Source of the DNA: Mucilaginibacter terrae | GTDB lineage: Bacteria > Bacteroidota > Bacteroidia > Sphingobacteriales > Sphingobacteriaceae | Assembly: GCF_031951985.1 (NCBI RefSeq) | Contig: NZ_JAVLVU010000001.1 | Location: forward strand, 2,914,001 to 2,978,000 | Direction: 5' to 3' | Length of the DNA: 64,000 nt | Part shown: one piece after another, positions 1 to 9,221 of the stretch | How the letters are laid out: every line of letters begins with the position of its first letter | Numbering within the stretch: position 1 is the first letter of the stretch | The notes under the pieces: model-generated | Seen by the model: the letters and a program-made list of their open reading frames with translations, nothing else | What the model was told of the DNA's origin: nothing | Databases searched by the model: none | Position numbers and translations under genes: made by a program

Positions 1-210
1 GCAGTATCTATTTCGGCCGAGGCTGTGGTGTTTGACAGTGGAAAAAACTACGTGGTGGTTTACAATGGTAAGTGTAACCTGCAGGTACGCGAGGTGGGCA
101 TTATTAAAACGGTTGAAAACACTACTTATATTTCATCAGGATTAAAGCCTGGCGATAAGGTGATCTCCAAAAACCAGTTGCTGCTTTATAACGCATTAAC
201 CGAAGAATAA
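1..210 (+). CDS. RND efflux periplasmic adaptor, C-terminal end (partial)
   Basis: The reading frame is open from base 1 and ends at a TAA at 208-210, so only about 69 C-terminal residues are present. The segment with 'GLKPGDKVIS' is the typical end of the beta-barrel/membrane-proximal domain of membrane fusion proteins that link an RND pump to a TolC-like channel. The RND pump gene begins 73 bases downstream on the same strand, which supports the call. The gene start lies outside the window, so substrate and exact subfamily (CusB/CzcB-like) are inferred from the partner. Confidence 0.8.
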   Translation, partial: AVSISAEAVVFDSGKNYVVVYNGKCNLQVREVGIIKTVENTTYISSGLKPGDKVISKNQLLLYNALTEE

Positions 211-283
211 GCGCCATTTCCTTTCTCCTGATTTTTTGTAAAAACAGGGAGTTGTTTCAGCTCCCCTGCAATCAACATACACA

Positions 284-3200
284 ATGAACAAGCTCATTAA
301 AAATATAATATACTTCTCGCTGCGCCACCGGGCCATGGTGTTTTTCATGACCGGCGTATTGGCCATACTGGGCGTTTGGAGCTACCTTAATACCCCTATC
401 GAGACTTTTCCTGATGTTACCAACACTCAGATCATCATTATAGCCCAATGGCCCGGCCACAGCGCCGAGGAAATGGAGAAGCTGGTAACCATACCCATGG
501 AAACTGTGCTTAACTCGGTACAAAAGAAATCAAACCTGCGTACCACCTCATCATTCGGCTTATCATACGTGCGCATTATTTTTGATGATGATGTAGACGA
601 TTCATTTGCCCGCCAACAGGTAATGAGCCGTATTATGAATGCTGAACTGCCCGACGGTGTTAAACCCGAAATTGAGCCCCCATATGGCCCAACCGGCGAA
701 ATTTTCAGATACACACTAAAAAGCCGCACCAAATCGCTCCATGAGTTAACCGCCATTCAGGATTGGGTATTAGACCGCCAGTTTAAAGCCATCCCCGGCG
801 TAGCCGATGTGAACAGCTTTGGCGGTGAAGAGAAAACTTACGAAGTGAGTGTAAATCCCCTTTTGTTACGTAAATATGGCCTTACCTCATTGGATGTTTA
901 CAACGCTGTAAACCGCAGTAATATTAACGTAGGCGGCGATGTAATTGAGAAAAACGACCAGGCTTTTGTAGTACGAGGCATTGGCTTGATCAACAATATT
1001 GATGAGATACAAAACATCATCATAAAAAACGTAAACAACGTACCTATACTGGTTAAAAATGTAGCCGATGTTATTGAAGGTGGCTTACCACGTTTAGGCC
1101 AGGTAGGCCGTGATAAAAAGGATGACGTAATTGAAGGCATTGTGGTAATGCGCAAAGGCGAAAACCCTGCCGATGTACTGCAACGCATCCGTGATAAGGT
1201 AACCGATTTGAACGATAATGTGCTGCCTAAAGATGTTAAAATATCAACCTTTTACGACCGTACCAACCTCATTGATTTTTGTACAGAAACCGTAATACAC
1301 AACCTGCTTGAAGGTATTGTACTGGTAACCGTTATCGTGTTCCTCTTTATGGCCGATTGGCGTACAACCGTTACCGTGGCCATTATTATACCGCTGGCCT
1401 TGTTGTTTGCCTTTATATGCCTGCGCTTAAAAGGCATGACCGCCAACCTGCTTTCTATGGGAGCTGTTGACTTTGGTATCATCATAGATGGGGCTGTGGT
1501 AATGGTGGAGGGCATATTTGTAGCGCTCGACCATAAGGCCCACGAGGTTGGGATGGAGAAATTTAACAAGCTGGCAAAGCTGGGCCTTTTCAAAAACGTA
1601 GGTGCCGAAATGGGGAAAGCCATCTTCTTCTCCAAACTCATCATCCTTACTTGTTTGGTGCCCATCTTTGCCTTTCAAAAAGTTGAAGGCAAAATGTTCT
1701 CGCCGCTGGCTTATACATTAGGCTTTGCATTACTGGGAGCTTTATTATTTACCCTTACGCTGGTGCCTGCCTTATCCAGTATATTATTGCGCAAAAACGT
1801 AAAGGAAAAACACAACCCGGTAGTTATCTTTTTTGAAAACGGTGTTCGCCGCATGTTCAACTTTACCTTCCGTAACCAAAAGCTGAGCCTTATTGTATCG
1901 GTAGCGTTTATGGCCATAACCTTTGCATCGGCCAAATTATTAGGTACCGAATTTTTACCTCAGTTAAATGAGGGCGCACTTTGGGTTACCGCACAAATGC
2001 CTATGAGCACATCGCTCGAAGGCTCGGTAAAAATTACCAATAAAATGCGCGACATTTTGATGCAGTTTCCTGAGGTTAAGCAAACCTTATCACAGGTGGG
2101 CCGCACCAATGACGGTACCGACCCGAAAGGCTTTTTTAACGTGCAGATACAGGTTGACCTGTTGCCTAAAAAACAATGGAAACGCCACATTACCCAGGAA
2201 GAACTGATAGCCCAGATGGATAAAAAGCTGAGCCAGTTCCCCGGTATTATTTATAACTACTCGCAGCCTATTATTGATAACGTGGCCGAAGCAGTAGCCG
2301 GTGTACCAGCATCAATGGCCGTAAAAATATTCGGGCCCGATTTTGAGGTGCTCGACCATAAGGCCAATGATGTAATGGGTGTACTCAAACACATTAAAGG
2401 TGTTGAAGATTTGGGCGTACTGCGCAACTTAGGCCAGCCCGAGTTCAGGATTGAGCTTGACCAGCAAAAAATGGCCCGCTACGGTGTAGCCACTGCCGAT
2501 GCCAATGCCGTTATTGAAATGGCCATAGGTGGTAAAGCGGCCTCAGAACTGTATGAGGGTGAGCGTAAATTCGATATCCGTATACGCTACCAAAAAGATT
2601 TCAGGAATACCCAAGAGAAGATTGAGAACCTGATGGTGCCTACCCTAAACGGCTCAAAAATATCTATCAAAGAAATATCTAAAATTAAACAAGTAACCGG
2701 TCCGGCCTTTATCTTCCGCGATAATAACAGCCGTTACATTGCCGTAAAATTCTCGGTACGTGGCCGCGATTTGGGCAGCACTATTGCCGAAGCTCAGCAT
2801 AAGGTAGGTAATGCCGTTAAGCTTGGGCAAGGTTACAGCTTTACCTGGAACGGTGAATTTGAGAACCAGATCAGGGCATCAAAAACACTGTCGCAAGTGG
2901 TGCCAATATGTTTGGTGGTAATCTTCCTCATTCTGTTTACCATGTTTGGTAACGCTAAAGATGCCATTTTGGTTATCATGAACGTACCATTTGCCTTAAT
3001 TGGTGGTATACTGGCACTGCACATTACCCGTACCAACTTCAGTATTTCGGCAGGTATTGGTTTTATAGCCTTGTTTGGCGTGTGTATACAAAACGGGGTT
3101 ATCCTCATATCGGTATTCCGTAAAAACATCGAAGAGGGCCTGCATCTTAACGAAGCCATATTAACCGGTGTTATATCTCGCGTTCGCCCGGTGGTAATGA

Positions 3201-3421
3201 CCGCTTTGATGGCCGCCATTGGCCTGATGCCGGCCGCCATATCAACCGGTATAGGCTCCGAAACGCAAAAACCTTTAGCTATTGTAGTAATTGGCGGGTT
3301 GGTTACTTCAACCATTTTAACCCTGTTAATACTGCCTATCATATACGCAATGGTGTACAAATTGATACACCGTCGTGAAAACCGCAAGCTGTTGAAAAAG
3401 CTTGGGGCCATAAGTTCTTAA
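284..3421 (+). CDS. CusA/CzcA-family heavy-metal efflux RND transporter
   Basis: This is an inner-membrane proton-driven pump of 1045 residues, the usual RND length. It starts with the typical short cytoplasmic segment before TM1, has two large periplasmic loops and two clusters of membrane segments. In TM4 it carries the heavy-metal-efflux (HME) signature 'DFGIIIDGAVVMVE' (about residues 395-410), where the acidic residues relay protons; this separates HME pumps from drug-type RND pumps. 'PFALIGG' and 'GFIALFGV' lie in the second membrane half. It is encoded just downstream of its adaptor and ends at a strong terminator. The family exports divalent or monovalent metals; which metal cannot be read from the sequence. 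Confidence 0.93.
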   Translation: MNKLIKNIIYFSLRHRAMVFFMTGVLAILGVWSYLNTPIETFPDVTNTQIIIIAQWPGHSAEEMEKLVTIPMETVLNSVQKKSNLRTTSSFGLSYVRIIFDDDVDDSFARQQVMSRIMNAELPDGVKPEIEPPYGPTGEIFRYTLKSRTKSLHELTAIQDWVLDRQFKAIPGVADVNSFGGEEKTYEVSVNPLLLRKYGLTSLDVYNAVNRSNINVGGDVIEKNDQAFVVRGIGLINNIDEIQNIIIKNVNNVPILVKNVADVIEGGLPRLGQVGRDKKDDVIEGIVVMRKGENPADVLQRIRDKVTDLNDNVLPKDVKISTFYDRTNLIDFCTETVIHNLLEGIVLVTVIVFLFMADWRTTVTVAIIIPLALLFAFICLRLKGMTANLLSMGAVDFGIIIDGAVVMVEGIFVALDHKAHEVGMEKFNKLAKLGLFKNVGAEMGKAIFFSKLIILTCLVPIFAFQKVEGKMFSPLAYTLGFALLGALLFTLTLVPALSSILLRKNVKEKHNPVVIFFENGVRRMFNFTFRNQKLSLIVSVAFMAITFASAKLLGTEFLPQLNEGALWVTAQMPMSTSLEGSVKITNKMRDILMQFPEVKQTLSQVGRTNDGTDPKGFFNVQIQVDLLPKKQWKRHITQEELIAQMDKKLSQFPGIIYNYSQPIIDNVAEAVAGVPASMAVKIFGPDFEVLDHKANDVMGVLKHIKGVEDLGVLRNLGQPEFRIELDQQKMARYGVATADANAVIEMAIGGKAASELYEGERKFDIRIRYQKDFRNTQEKIENLMVPTLNGSKISIKEISKIKQVTGPAFIFRDNNSRYIAVKFSVRGRDLGSTIAEAQHKVGNAVKLGQGYSFTWNGEFENQIRASKTLSQVVPICLVVIFLILFTMFGNAKDAILVIMNVPFALIGGILALHITRTNFSISAGIGFIALFGVCIQNGVILISVFRKNIEEGLHLNEAILTGVISRVRPVVMTALMAAIGLMPAAISTGIGSETQKPLAIVVIGGLVTSTILTLLILPIIYAMVYKLIHRRENRKLLKKLGAISS

Positions 3422-3459
3422 CCGTGTGGTAACGGTTGAGGTTGAGTGTGTTTGTTGAA

Positions 3460-3493
3460 AACGCAGTCCGGGCGAGCCGGACTGCGTTTTTTT
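3460..3493 (+). terminator. Rho-independent terminator of the RND operon
   Basis: A perfect 11-bp stem, ACGCAGTCCGG (3461-3471) against CCGGACTGCGT (3477-3487) with a 5-base loop, is followed by a T tract. It lies about 40 bases after the czcA-like stop codon. Confidence 0.9.
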
Positions 3494-3606
3494 ATATCCA
3501 TGCCACTCCTATTTTTACTTCCTTTACTGGCTATAAAAATCAATATAAACCCATCCCTAACCTACCAAGTGAAGGAAATCTATGCATCCTCACTTAAAAA
3601 TCCAGC

Positions 3607-3978
3607 TTACTGGTTCTTGTTATACTTCTTACCATCGGCCCAGCCACCTAATCCTACCCCAACCAGGTACGCCAGTAAATCGGTCCATAAAAACCCTTGA
3701 CCAAGTATGAGCCTCCAGGGTAGTGTTTGCCTCATAATGTTTATCCACGGGGCTTGGTATAATTGGCTAAACTCAATTGCAAAGCAAAACGTTATAGCAA
3801 TAGCTGCCACGTTTTTAACAGGCGCTTTTATCAGCATAAACCGCATTATTAGGTAAATCATCAATGCCCAAAGCATATCGCCCACCCAGGCAGGTATAAA
3901 CTCAACCCGCCGCGAAAGCAGGCCGAGTACAATTACCAATATAATAGCTAAGGCATAATGCCAACGGTTGCGAGTCAT
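3607..3978 (-). CDS. DUF2809 family small membrane protein
   Basis: The frame extends to 4062, but the likely start is the ATG at 3978 ('MTRNRWHYAL'), which gives 123 residues and removes an N-terminus translated from an AT-rich repeat. Four hydrophobic segments are visible, and the segments 'GLLSRR..FIPAWVGDMLWALMIY' and 'FSQLYQAPW' fit the DUF2809 family. It is a membrane protein of unknown function. It stands alone and is convergent with the upstream efflux operon. Family assignment is by motif memory. Confidence 0.75.
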   Translation of the reverse strand: MTRNRWHYALAIILVIVLGLLSRRVEFIPAWVGDMLWALMIYLIMRFMLIKAPVKNVAAIAITFCFAIEFSQLYQAPWINIMRQTLPWRLILGQGFLWTDLLAYLVGVGLGGWADGKKYNKNQ

Positions 3979-4011
3979 GTAGAGGTGAGTTAGTAAGCAA
4001 TGTCTCCAAAT

Positions 4012-4095
4012 TAATAATTCTGTCTCATTCCTCAATTCTAAAAATTCCGGTGCAATTCGCAATTCTGTTAATTCTTAAATTCTGCAAATTCTGAT
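4012..4095. repeat. AATTCT-rich degenerate tandem repeat upstream of aspS
   Basis: The motif AATTCT or AATTCTG recurs about seven times in this stretch, with spacings of 8-15 bases. It lies between the divergent DUF2809 gene and aspS. No protein is encoded. It may be slipped-strand low-complexity DNA or a remnant of a larger dispersed repeat. Confidence 0.5.
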
Positions 4096-4105
4096 ACAAA
4101 ACAAT

Positions 4106-4113
4106 TACTTTTG
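4106..4113 (+). promoter_or_regulatory. Bacteroidetes-type -7 element for aspS
   Basis: TACTTTTG at 4106-4113 is an exact TAnnTTTG match, 21 bases before the aspS ATG. No convincing TTG/TTTG -33 box is seen at the expected spacing. Confidence 0.55.
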
Positions 4114-4134
4114 CGAACTTCAAACATTGGTATT

Positions 4135-5880
4135 ATGCTCAGAACACACACTTGTGGCGAATTAAACATCAGTAATTTAGGCCAAACCGTAACACTTTGC
4201 GGCTGGGTTCAAAAATCGCGCGATTTAGGCGGAACCACGTTTATTGACGTGCGCGACCGCTATGGTTTAACACAATTGGTATTGAATGTAGACAGCGATG
4301 CCAACCTGCGTGAAGCCGGTAAAAGCCTTGGCCGCGAGTTTGTAATTAAAGTTACCGGCAAGGTGCTGGAGCGTACCAACAAAAACCCTAAAATACCAAC
4401 CGGCGATATTGAAATTGCCGTTGAGGCTTTAGAAATATTGAACGAGGCTAAAATACCTCCGTTCCTGATTGAAGATGAAACCGATGGTGGCGAGGAGCTT
4501 CGCGCCAAATACCGTTACCTCGATTTGCGCCGTAACCCACTGCGTAATAACTTAATTATGCGCCATAAAATAGCGCAGGAAATTCGCCGTTACCTTGATG
4601 CCCAAAACTTTATTGAGGTGGAAACCCCGGTGTTGATTAAATCGACCCCTGAGGGTGCACGCGATTTTGTGGTGCCAAGTCGCATGAACCCTGGCGAATT
4701 TTACGCCCTGCCACAATCTCCGCAAACATTTAAGCAATTGCTTATGGTGAGCGGTTTCGACCGTTACTTCCAGATCGTGAAATGTTTCCGTGATGAGGAC
4801 TTACGTGCCGACCGCCAGCCTGAGTTTACCCAGATCGATTGTGAGCTTTCGTTCATCGAGCAGGAAGATATTCTGAACATATTTGAGGGCATGGCCCGTC
4901 ACCTGTTCAACACCGTTAAAGGTATCGAACTGGGCGATTTTCCACGCATGCAATATGCCGATGCCATGCGTTTGTATGGTTCGGATAAACCCGATGTGCG
5001 CTTCGGGATGCCGTTTGTTGAACTGAACGACATTGTAAAAGGTAAAAACTTTGGCGTTTTTGATAGCGCCGAGTTAATTGTTGGTATTAACGCCGAAGGC
5101 GCTGCCAGCTACACCCGCAAGCAAATTGACGAACTTACAGAGTGGTTAAAACGCCCGCAAATTGGCGCCACCGGCTTAATTTATATGCGCCATAACGATG
5201 ATGGCACGCTAAAATCATCGGTTGATAAATTTTATAACGAAGAAGAACTGCAGAAATGGAGCGTGGCCTTTAACACCAAGCCGGGCGACCTTATACTCAT
5301 ATTAGCCGGCGGTACCGATAAGGTACGCAAGCAAATGAACGAATTGCGTTTAGAGATGGGCAGCCGTTTAGGCCTGCGCAGCAAAGACAAATTTGCACCG
5401 CTTTGGGTGGTTGATTTCCCGCTGCTGGAGTTTGACGAAGAAAGCGGCCGCTACCATGCCATGCACCACCCGTTCACCTCGCCTAAGCCCGAGGATATTG
5501 CCAAATTGGATGCCGATCCGGGAGCAGTACGTGCCAATGCTTATGATATGGTAATTAACGGTATCGAAGTGGGCGGCGGATCTATCCGTATTCACGACCG
5601 CGAGGTGCAATCGTTAATGTTCAAGCACCTGGGCTTTTCGCCCGAGGAAGCACAAAAGCAGTTCGGCTTTTTGTTGGATGCCTTTGAGTTTGGCGCGCCG
5701 CCACACGGTGGTATTGCCTTAGGTTTCGACAGGTTGTGCTCGATATTTGCCGGATTGGATTCTATCCGCGATGTTATCGCCTTCCCTAAAAACAACTCGG
5801 GCCGCGATGTAATGATCGATTCGCCATCGGTAATTGCCGATGCGCAAATGGTAGAGTTGAATATTAAAACAACAGTATAG
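4135..5880 (+). CDS. aspS: Aspartate--tRNA ligase
   Basis: This is a class II aminoacyl-tRNA synthetase of 581 residues that charges tRNA-Asp in the cytoplasm. The OB-fold anticodon-binding domain comes first ('[15 protein letters not shown]', about residues 15-30). The catalytic core follows: '[16 protein letters not shown]' (motif 1 region), '[29 protein letters not shown]' leading to '[12 protein letters not shown]' (motif 2), a bacterial GAD insertion in the middle, and 'GIALGFDRL' (motif 3). The ATG at 4135 is chosen; the in-frame TTG at 4111 overlaps the -7 element. It is monocistronic with its own terminator. Confidence 0.98.
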   Translation: MLRTHTCGELNISNLGQTVTLCGWVQKSRDLGGTTFIDVRDRYGLTQLVLNVDSDANLREAGKSLGREFVIKVTGKVLERTNKNPKIPTGDIEIAVEALEILNEAKIPPFLIEDETDGGEELRAKYRYLDLRRNPLRNNLIMRHKIAQEIRRYLDAQNFIEVETPVLIKSTPEGARDFVVPSRMNPGEFYALPQSPQTFKQLLMVSGFDRYFQIVKCFRDEDLRADRQPEFTQIDCELSFIEQEDILNIFEGMARHLFNTVKGIELGDFPRMQYADAMRLYGSDKPDVRFGMPFVELNDIVKGKNFGVFDSAELIVGINAEGAASYTRKQIDELTEWLKRPQIGATGLIYMRHNDDGTLKSSVDKFYNEEELQKWSVAFNTKPGDLILILAGGTDKVRKQMNELRLEMGSRLGLRSKDKFAPLWVVDFPLLEFDEESGRYHAMHHPFTSPKPEDIAKLDADPGAVRANAYDMVINGIEVGGGSIRIHDREVQSLMFKHLGFSPEEAQKQFGFLLDAFEFGAPPHGGIALGFDRLCSIFAGLDSIRDVIAFPKNNSGRDVMIDSPSVIADAQMVELNIKTTV

Positions 5881-5900
5881 CCTTTATTTATATACTTTTA

Positions 5901-5940
5901 AAAATGCTGCCCTTTGTAAAAACAGGGCAGCATTTTTTTT
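5901..5940 (+). terminator. Rho-independent terminator of aspS
   Basis: A 13-bp stem, AAAATGCTGCCCT (5901-5913) with AGGGCAGCATTTT (5924-5936), ends in an eight-T tract, 20 bases after the stop codon. Confidence 0.92.
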
Positions 5941-6043
5941 GAGACATACTATATTTAAAAGTTTACCTGCACCGTTTATTTATCGTAATTTTATACTTGA
6001 AGAATTACTCTTCATATTATAAACCGTATACCCTTTTAATGTT

Positions 6044-6496
6044 ATGAAGAAGTTGATGCTGGTATGCAGCCTCATAGTGATGATGGCATCGGCCTGTGGT
6101 AAGAGTTCTGAAGACGATTATGCTGAGCAGCAAGCCGCTGCCGATGAAACACAAATACAAGCCTATATAAAAACCAACAATCTTTCGGCCCGGCGCGACG
6201 AGTCGGGGTTGTATTACGTGATATTAAAAACCGGTACGGGTGCATTTCCAACAGCATCAACATCAGTAACCTTTAACTATACCGGCCAGTTTACCGATAA
6301 TACCACCTATTATGTAGGTAGTGTGACTACAGTAGTTGGCAGTGCCGAAATTAAGGGCTGGCAAATTGGCCTCACCAAAATAAACAAGGGCGGACAAATT
6401 ATGCTAATCATCCCTTCGGGCATGGCATACGGGCAAAAAGGTAAGAATACTATACCTGCTAACAAAGTGTTGGTGCATACCATTGATATGCTGTAA
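6044..6496 (+). CDS. FKBP-type peptidyl-prolyl isomerase lipoprotein
   Basis: This 150-residue protein has a lipoprotein signal: charged MKKL, hydrophobic core, and the lipobox 'ASAC' with Cys18. A linker and one FKBP domain follow (about residues 40-150). Recognisable FKBP elements are 'LYYVILKTGTG', 'VTFNYTGQFTD' and the C-terminal 'IPSGMAYGQKGKNTIPANKVLVHTIDML'. It probably assists folding of proline-containing proteins at the periplasmic face. The domain is compact and ends right after the last FKBP strand. It is transcribed alone and convergent with the MarR gene. Confidence 0.9.
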   Translation: MKKLMLVCSLIVMMASACGKSSEDDYAEQQAAADETQIQAYIKTNNLSARRDESGLYYVILKTGTGAFPTASTSVTFNYTGQFTDNTTYYVGSVTTVVGSAEIKGWQIGLTKINKGGQIMLIIPSGMAYGQKGKNTIPANKVLVHTIDML

Positions 6497-6575
6497 CGCG
6501 CGGTATTGTTTGACCTGATCTTTCTGGTAGGGCTTAATACATTTACCTAATTAAGCGTGAGGCTTTCATAAAATT

Positions 6576-6599
6576 AGTTCAAGCGCAGACGCTTGAACT
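6576..6599. repeat. Perfect stem-loop between convergent genes
   Basis: AGTTCAAGCG (6576-6585) pairs with CGCTTGAACT (6590-6599) around a CAGA tetraloop. There is no T tract on either side, so it is not a classical terminator. It may be a REP-type palindrome or serve both converging transcripts. Confidence 0.6.
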
Positions 6600-6622
6600 G
6601 TCCCTTAATATTTGTGTGAACC

Positions 6623-7120
6623 TTAACTATCCTGATTTGAATGGGGCTCTAAACGGGTTTTAATACGATTGTACATGGGTTGTTCTTCGAGCGCCTTTTC
6701 GAGTTGAGCTATAGTGGTAAGCAGGTTATTGTCGGCCTCGCTCAGCCACCGTTCATTTTCGGCACGAACAGCCTCGAGTACTGGAGCTAAATCCTTTAAA
6801 AGCTTTTTACCATTGCCCGATAATGATACCAGGCGTTTACGGCCGTCGGTTTTGTCTTTATGTGCTGTAATGAGTTTGGCCTTGAGCATTTGGTCGGCAA
6901 ACTGAACTATGGCGGGATGAGTAAGCTTTAATTCATCGGCAATATCAACAATAGAGAGTGTTTTACGCCTGCTTAACAGCTCGAGCACCAAAAACCATTT
7001 GGATTCGAAGTTGAGGTTAAGCTCCTTATAAATTTTATTTACATCGTGTGCCAGGCGTTCGCTCAAACGTTTCAAACGCGTAGCCACAGCCAGCTCAGCC
7101 AGTTCAGAAATGAGGTCCAT
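6623..7120 (-). CDS. MarR family winged-helix transcriptional regulator
   Basis: The protein has 165 residues. The dimerisation helix is at the N-terminus, the winged helix-turn-helix spans about residues 50-105 ('SIVDIADELKLTHPAIVQFADQMLKAKLITAHKDKTDGRKRLVSLSGNGKKLL'), and a C-terminal dimerisation helix follows. The 'DGRKRLVSLS' wing is the MarR hallmark. Such dimers usually repress a neighbouring gene and are released by small aromatic ligands. No obvious target neighbour exists here: the FKBP gene is convergent and the HAD gene is on the same strand 130 bases upstream. Confidence 0.92.
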   Translation of the reverse strand: MDLISELAELAVATRLKRLSERLAHDVNKIYKELNLNFESKWFLVLELLSRRKTLSIVDIADELKLTHPAIVQFADQMLKAKLITAHKDKTDGRKRLVSLSGNGKKLLKDLAPVLEAVRAENERWLSEADNNLLTTIAQLEKALEEQPMYNRIKTRLEPHSNQDS

Positions 7121-7251
7121 GTCAGTATAATAGTTCCCCTAATATACACCTTTATCTAATCCTACCTAACGAGGTTAACTGTTTTTTAAACACCACCTTA
7201 GCACAGGCTCTGCGCTAAGCCCTGTGTAATACATCAAATAATACAGTATTA

Positions 7252-7920
7252 CTATTGTTTAAGGAGGTTTGAAAAGAATGAAGAGTTAAAATCCGGTGAG
7301 AAATGGATAATATTTGATAAGTGTTTAAACTCATATTCTTCGTGCGTAGTGGTGAGTACCACGGCTTTCATGCCGGCATTCAACGCCGCTTCGGCACCCT
7401 TGGGTACGTCTTCAAATACCAGGCAGTTAATTGGGTCAACGTGTAGTTGCTGTGCTGCTTTCAAAAAAGTTTCGGGGTGAGGTTTGCTCAGCACAACATC
7501 ATCGGCACTTACAATGGCTTTAAAGTAATGTCCTATGTTGAGGTTATCCAGCACAAAATCAATATTAAAAGGTATAGCCGCCGATGCCACCGCCATAGGG
7601 ATGTTAAATTGATAAGCTTGTTCTAAAAACTCAGCCAAACCGGGCAATAAAGCTAATTGAGGAAGATAATCCTGCTGATAACGTTTTTCTTTAGCAAACG
7701 ACAGCTCGGTCTTTTCATCCTCGGTGAACCGGTCGGGCCCGAAAACTCGCTCCAACACCTCGGGATTTTTGCCGTACATGTGGCTTTTAACCTCATCCCA
7801 GGTAAAATTACCGCCCAGCTCTTCGTTAAATATGCGTTGCCACGCCTGGGTGTGGTATTCCATATCATTGATCATGGTGCCGTTCATATCAAATATCAGG
7901 GCTTGCGGTTTTTGTATCAT
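7252..7920 (-). CDS. HAD family phosphatase (beta-phosphoglucomutase-like)
   Basis: With the start at 7920 ('MIQKPQALIFDMNGTM') the protein has 222 residues; the frame runs open to 8019 but that extension is not conserved-looking. HAD motif I is 'FDMNGTM', motif II is the Ser of 'VASAA', motif III is the Lys in 'SKPHPETF', and motif IV is 'VFEDVPKGAEAALNAGM'. A helical cap lies between motifs I and II. The second Asp of the usual DxD motif is Asn here, so phosphatase general-acid chemistry may be altered. The substrate is unknown. Confidence 0.88.
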   Translation of the reverse strand: MIQKPQALIFDMNGTMINDMEYHTQAWQRIFNEELGGNFTWDEVKSHMYGKNPEVLERVFGPDRFTEDEKTELSFAKEKRYQQDYLPQLALLPGLAEFLEQAYQFNIPMAVASAAIPFNIDFVLDNLNIGHYFKAIVSADDVVLSKPHPETFLKAAQQLHVDPINCLVFEDVPKGAEAALNAGMKAVVLTTTHEEYEFKHLSNIIHFSPDFNSSFFSNLLKQ

Positions 7921-8047
7921 AGCCGCAAATAGGGCAAAATGTTTAAAAGAGGCAAGTTTTTTATGATAAATGGGGTTGATATGATATTGGGTATTATACG
8001 GCCGGGTTACATAGCCCACTTTTTCCTAACTTCGTCCCCTGTAGATC

Positions 8048-8509
8048 ATGAACCTCAATAAAATTATCGCCTCGTGGGGAGGCATAGGTTACATTAAAGG
8101 CGGGGGCACCATTGCCGCTGTAGTAACGTGCGTGTTATTATATTTCGCTAATCAGTATACTTGGCTACAGCCTGTATGGGCATTGCCTGTTGCCACCATT
8201 GTTATAACCCTGCTGGGCATTTACGTGGGCAACCAGGTTGAGCCTGATTGGGGTAAAGACAGCTACCGCGTGGTAATTGATGAGGTATCGGGCCAAATGG
8301 TAACCTTGTTGTTTGTGCCCTTAACTAATCAAAATTTCATTATAGGCCTTATCCTGTTCCGCTTTTTTGATATGGTTAAGCCCCTGGGCATTCGTAAAAT
8401 GGAAGACCTTAAGGGCGGTGCCGGTGTAATGATGGACGATGTACTGGCGGGTATTTATGCCAATGTTGTTTTGCAGGTAATTATATTCTCGATAAAGCAA
8501 TTTAATTAG
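8048..8509 (+). CDS. pgpA: Phosphatidylglycerophosphatase A
   Basis: This inner-membrane enzyme (153 residues) dephosphorylates phosphatidylglycerophosphate to phosphatidylglycerol. The family pattern is visible: N-terminal 'GIGYIKGGGTIAA', central 'DWGKDSYRVVIDEVSGQ', then 'FRFFDMVKPLGIRKMEDLKGGAGVMMDDVLAGIYAN', with the acidic residues of the metal site. About four membrane segments are present. A near-consensus -7 box, TAACTTCG, lies at 8027-8034. Its 3' end overlaps the convergent receiver gene by 8 bases. Confidence 0.93.
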   Translation: MNLNKIIASWGGIGYIKGGGTIAAVVTCVLLYFANQYTWLQPVWALPVATIVITLLGIYVGNQVEPDWGKDSYRVVIDEVSGQMVTLLFVPLTNQNFIIGLILFRFFDMVKPLGIRKMEDLKGGAGVMMDDVLAGIYANVVLQVIIFSIKQFN

Positions 8510-8876
8510 CCAAAAAACGGTACTCAATTTTATTGAGCAATACCTGTGGATTTATAGGTTTCAGTATAAAATCGTCGGGTGAGCAGTCGGCGTTTTCAAA
8601 AAGCCTGTTTAATGATTTTTTGTTACCCAAAACCGATATAACCGGTATTTTGCTGGTATTAGGGGCCGATTTTAATGCAGCACATATCATGGCACCATTA
8701 GCTCCGGGTGTTAAAGCGCCCAGCAATATCAAATTGGGGTTAAAAGCCGTAACTTCCTGAAAAACGTATTCGGCTTCTCGCAGGGTTTGCACCTCGTAGC
8801 CGTGTTGCTTTAGCAATGTATAAATTGACGATAACGTTTTTAAGTCGTCTTCTACAATTAAGATTTTTTTGTACAT
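8502..8876 (-). CDS. Stand-alone receiver domain lacking the phosphoacceptor Asp
   Basis: The 124 residues match a CheY-like receiver fold from end to end. The acidic pocket is intact ('VEDD', residues 8-11) and so is the conserved Lys ('FILKP', Lys106). The position of the phosphoacceptor Asp, in 'NLILLGALTPGANG', is Gly53, and the switch Thr/Ser position in 'PVISVLG' is Leu83. It therefore cannot be phosphorylated in the normal way. It may be a protein-interaction module or a gene in decay. No output domain is fused and no histidine kinase is adjacent. Confidence 0.85.
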   Translation of the reverse strand: MYKKILIVEDDLKTLSSIYTLLKQHGYEVQTLREAEYVFQEVTAFNPNLILLGALTPGANGAMICAALKSAPNTSKIPVISVLGNKKSLNRLFENADCSPDDFILKPINPQVLLNKIEYRFLAN

Positions 8877-8880
8877 GGTT

Positions 8881-9221
8881 TAAGTTTAATTTGTATAGTT
8901 AAAGGCAAATGATATGCCACTGGCAATAAGTGCCCTCTCACATCATTTAACCAATATTTAATTTTTTAACTGTGATTAATTAACTCAAACGGGGGTGCGC
9001 ATTCCCCACCACAAATAATTATGCCCCAATTGCGTAAACAAAAAATGCCGGTCACCCCTGACCGGCATTTACAACCTCAACTTTATATAACACCAGTCAC
9101 TATTTTCTGTTGGAGGCGGGAAGGATATGATCCTTCCCCCTCAAAAAACACTACAATCACACTCAACCTCCTCCAGAAATCATCACAAATCCTCCCGTTG
9201 GGGGGAAGAAATCAATCACAC
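8881..9221. other. Intergenic region with two stem-loops
   Basis: About 340 bases without a credible gene. It contains the terminator at 9041-9070 and the palindrome GGGAAGGAT (9118-9126) / ATCCTTCCC (9130-9138) with an ATG loop. G/C-rich runs (CCTCCTCC, GGGGGGAAG) follow, which can pair with one another. No other signal was recognised. Confidence 0.5.
9041..9070 (-). terminator. Terminator of the nitroreductase gene
   Basis: A perfect 12-bp stem, AAATGCCGGTCA (9043-9054) with TGACCGGCATTT (9059-9070) and a CCCC loop. Read on the minus strand it runs into a T-rich tract, so it serves the minus-strand gene ending at 9222. Confidence 0.75.

Noticed and set aside
9118..9138. tRNA or riboswitch at the GGGAAGGAT hairpin
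   Set aside because: It is only a single short stem with a 3-base loop; no T arm, acceptor stem or conserved aptamer core is present.
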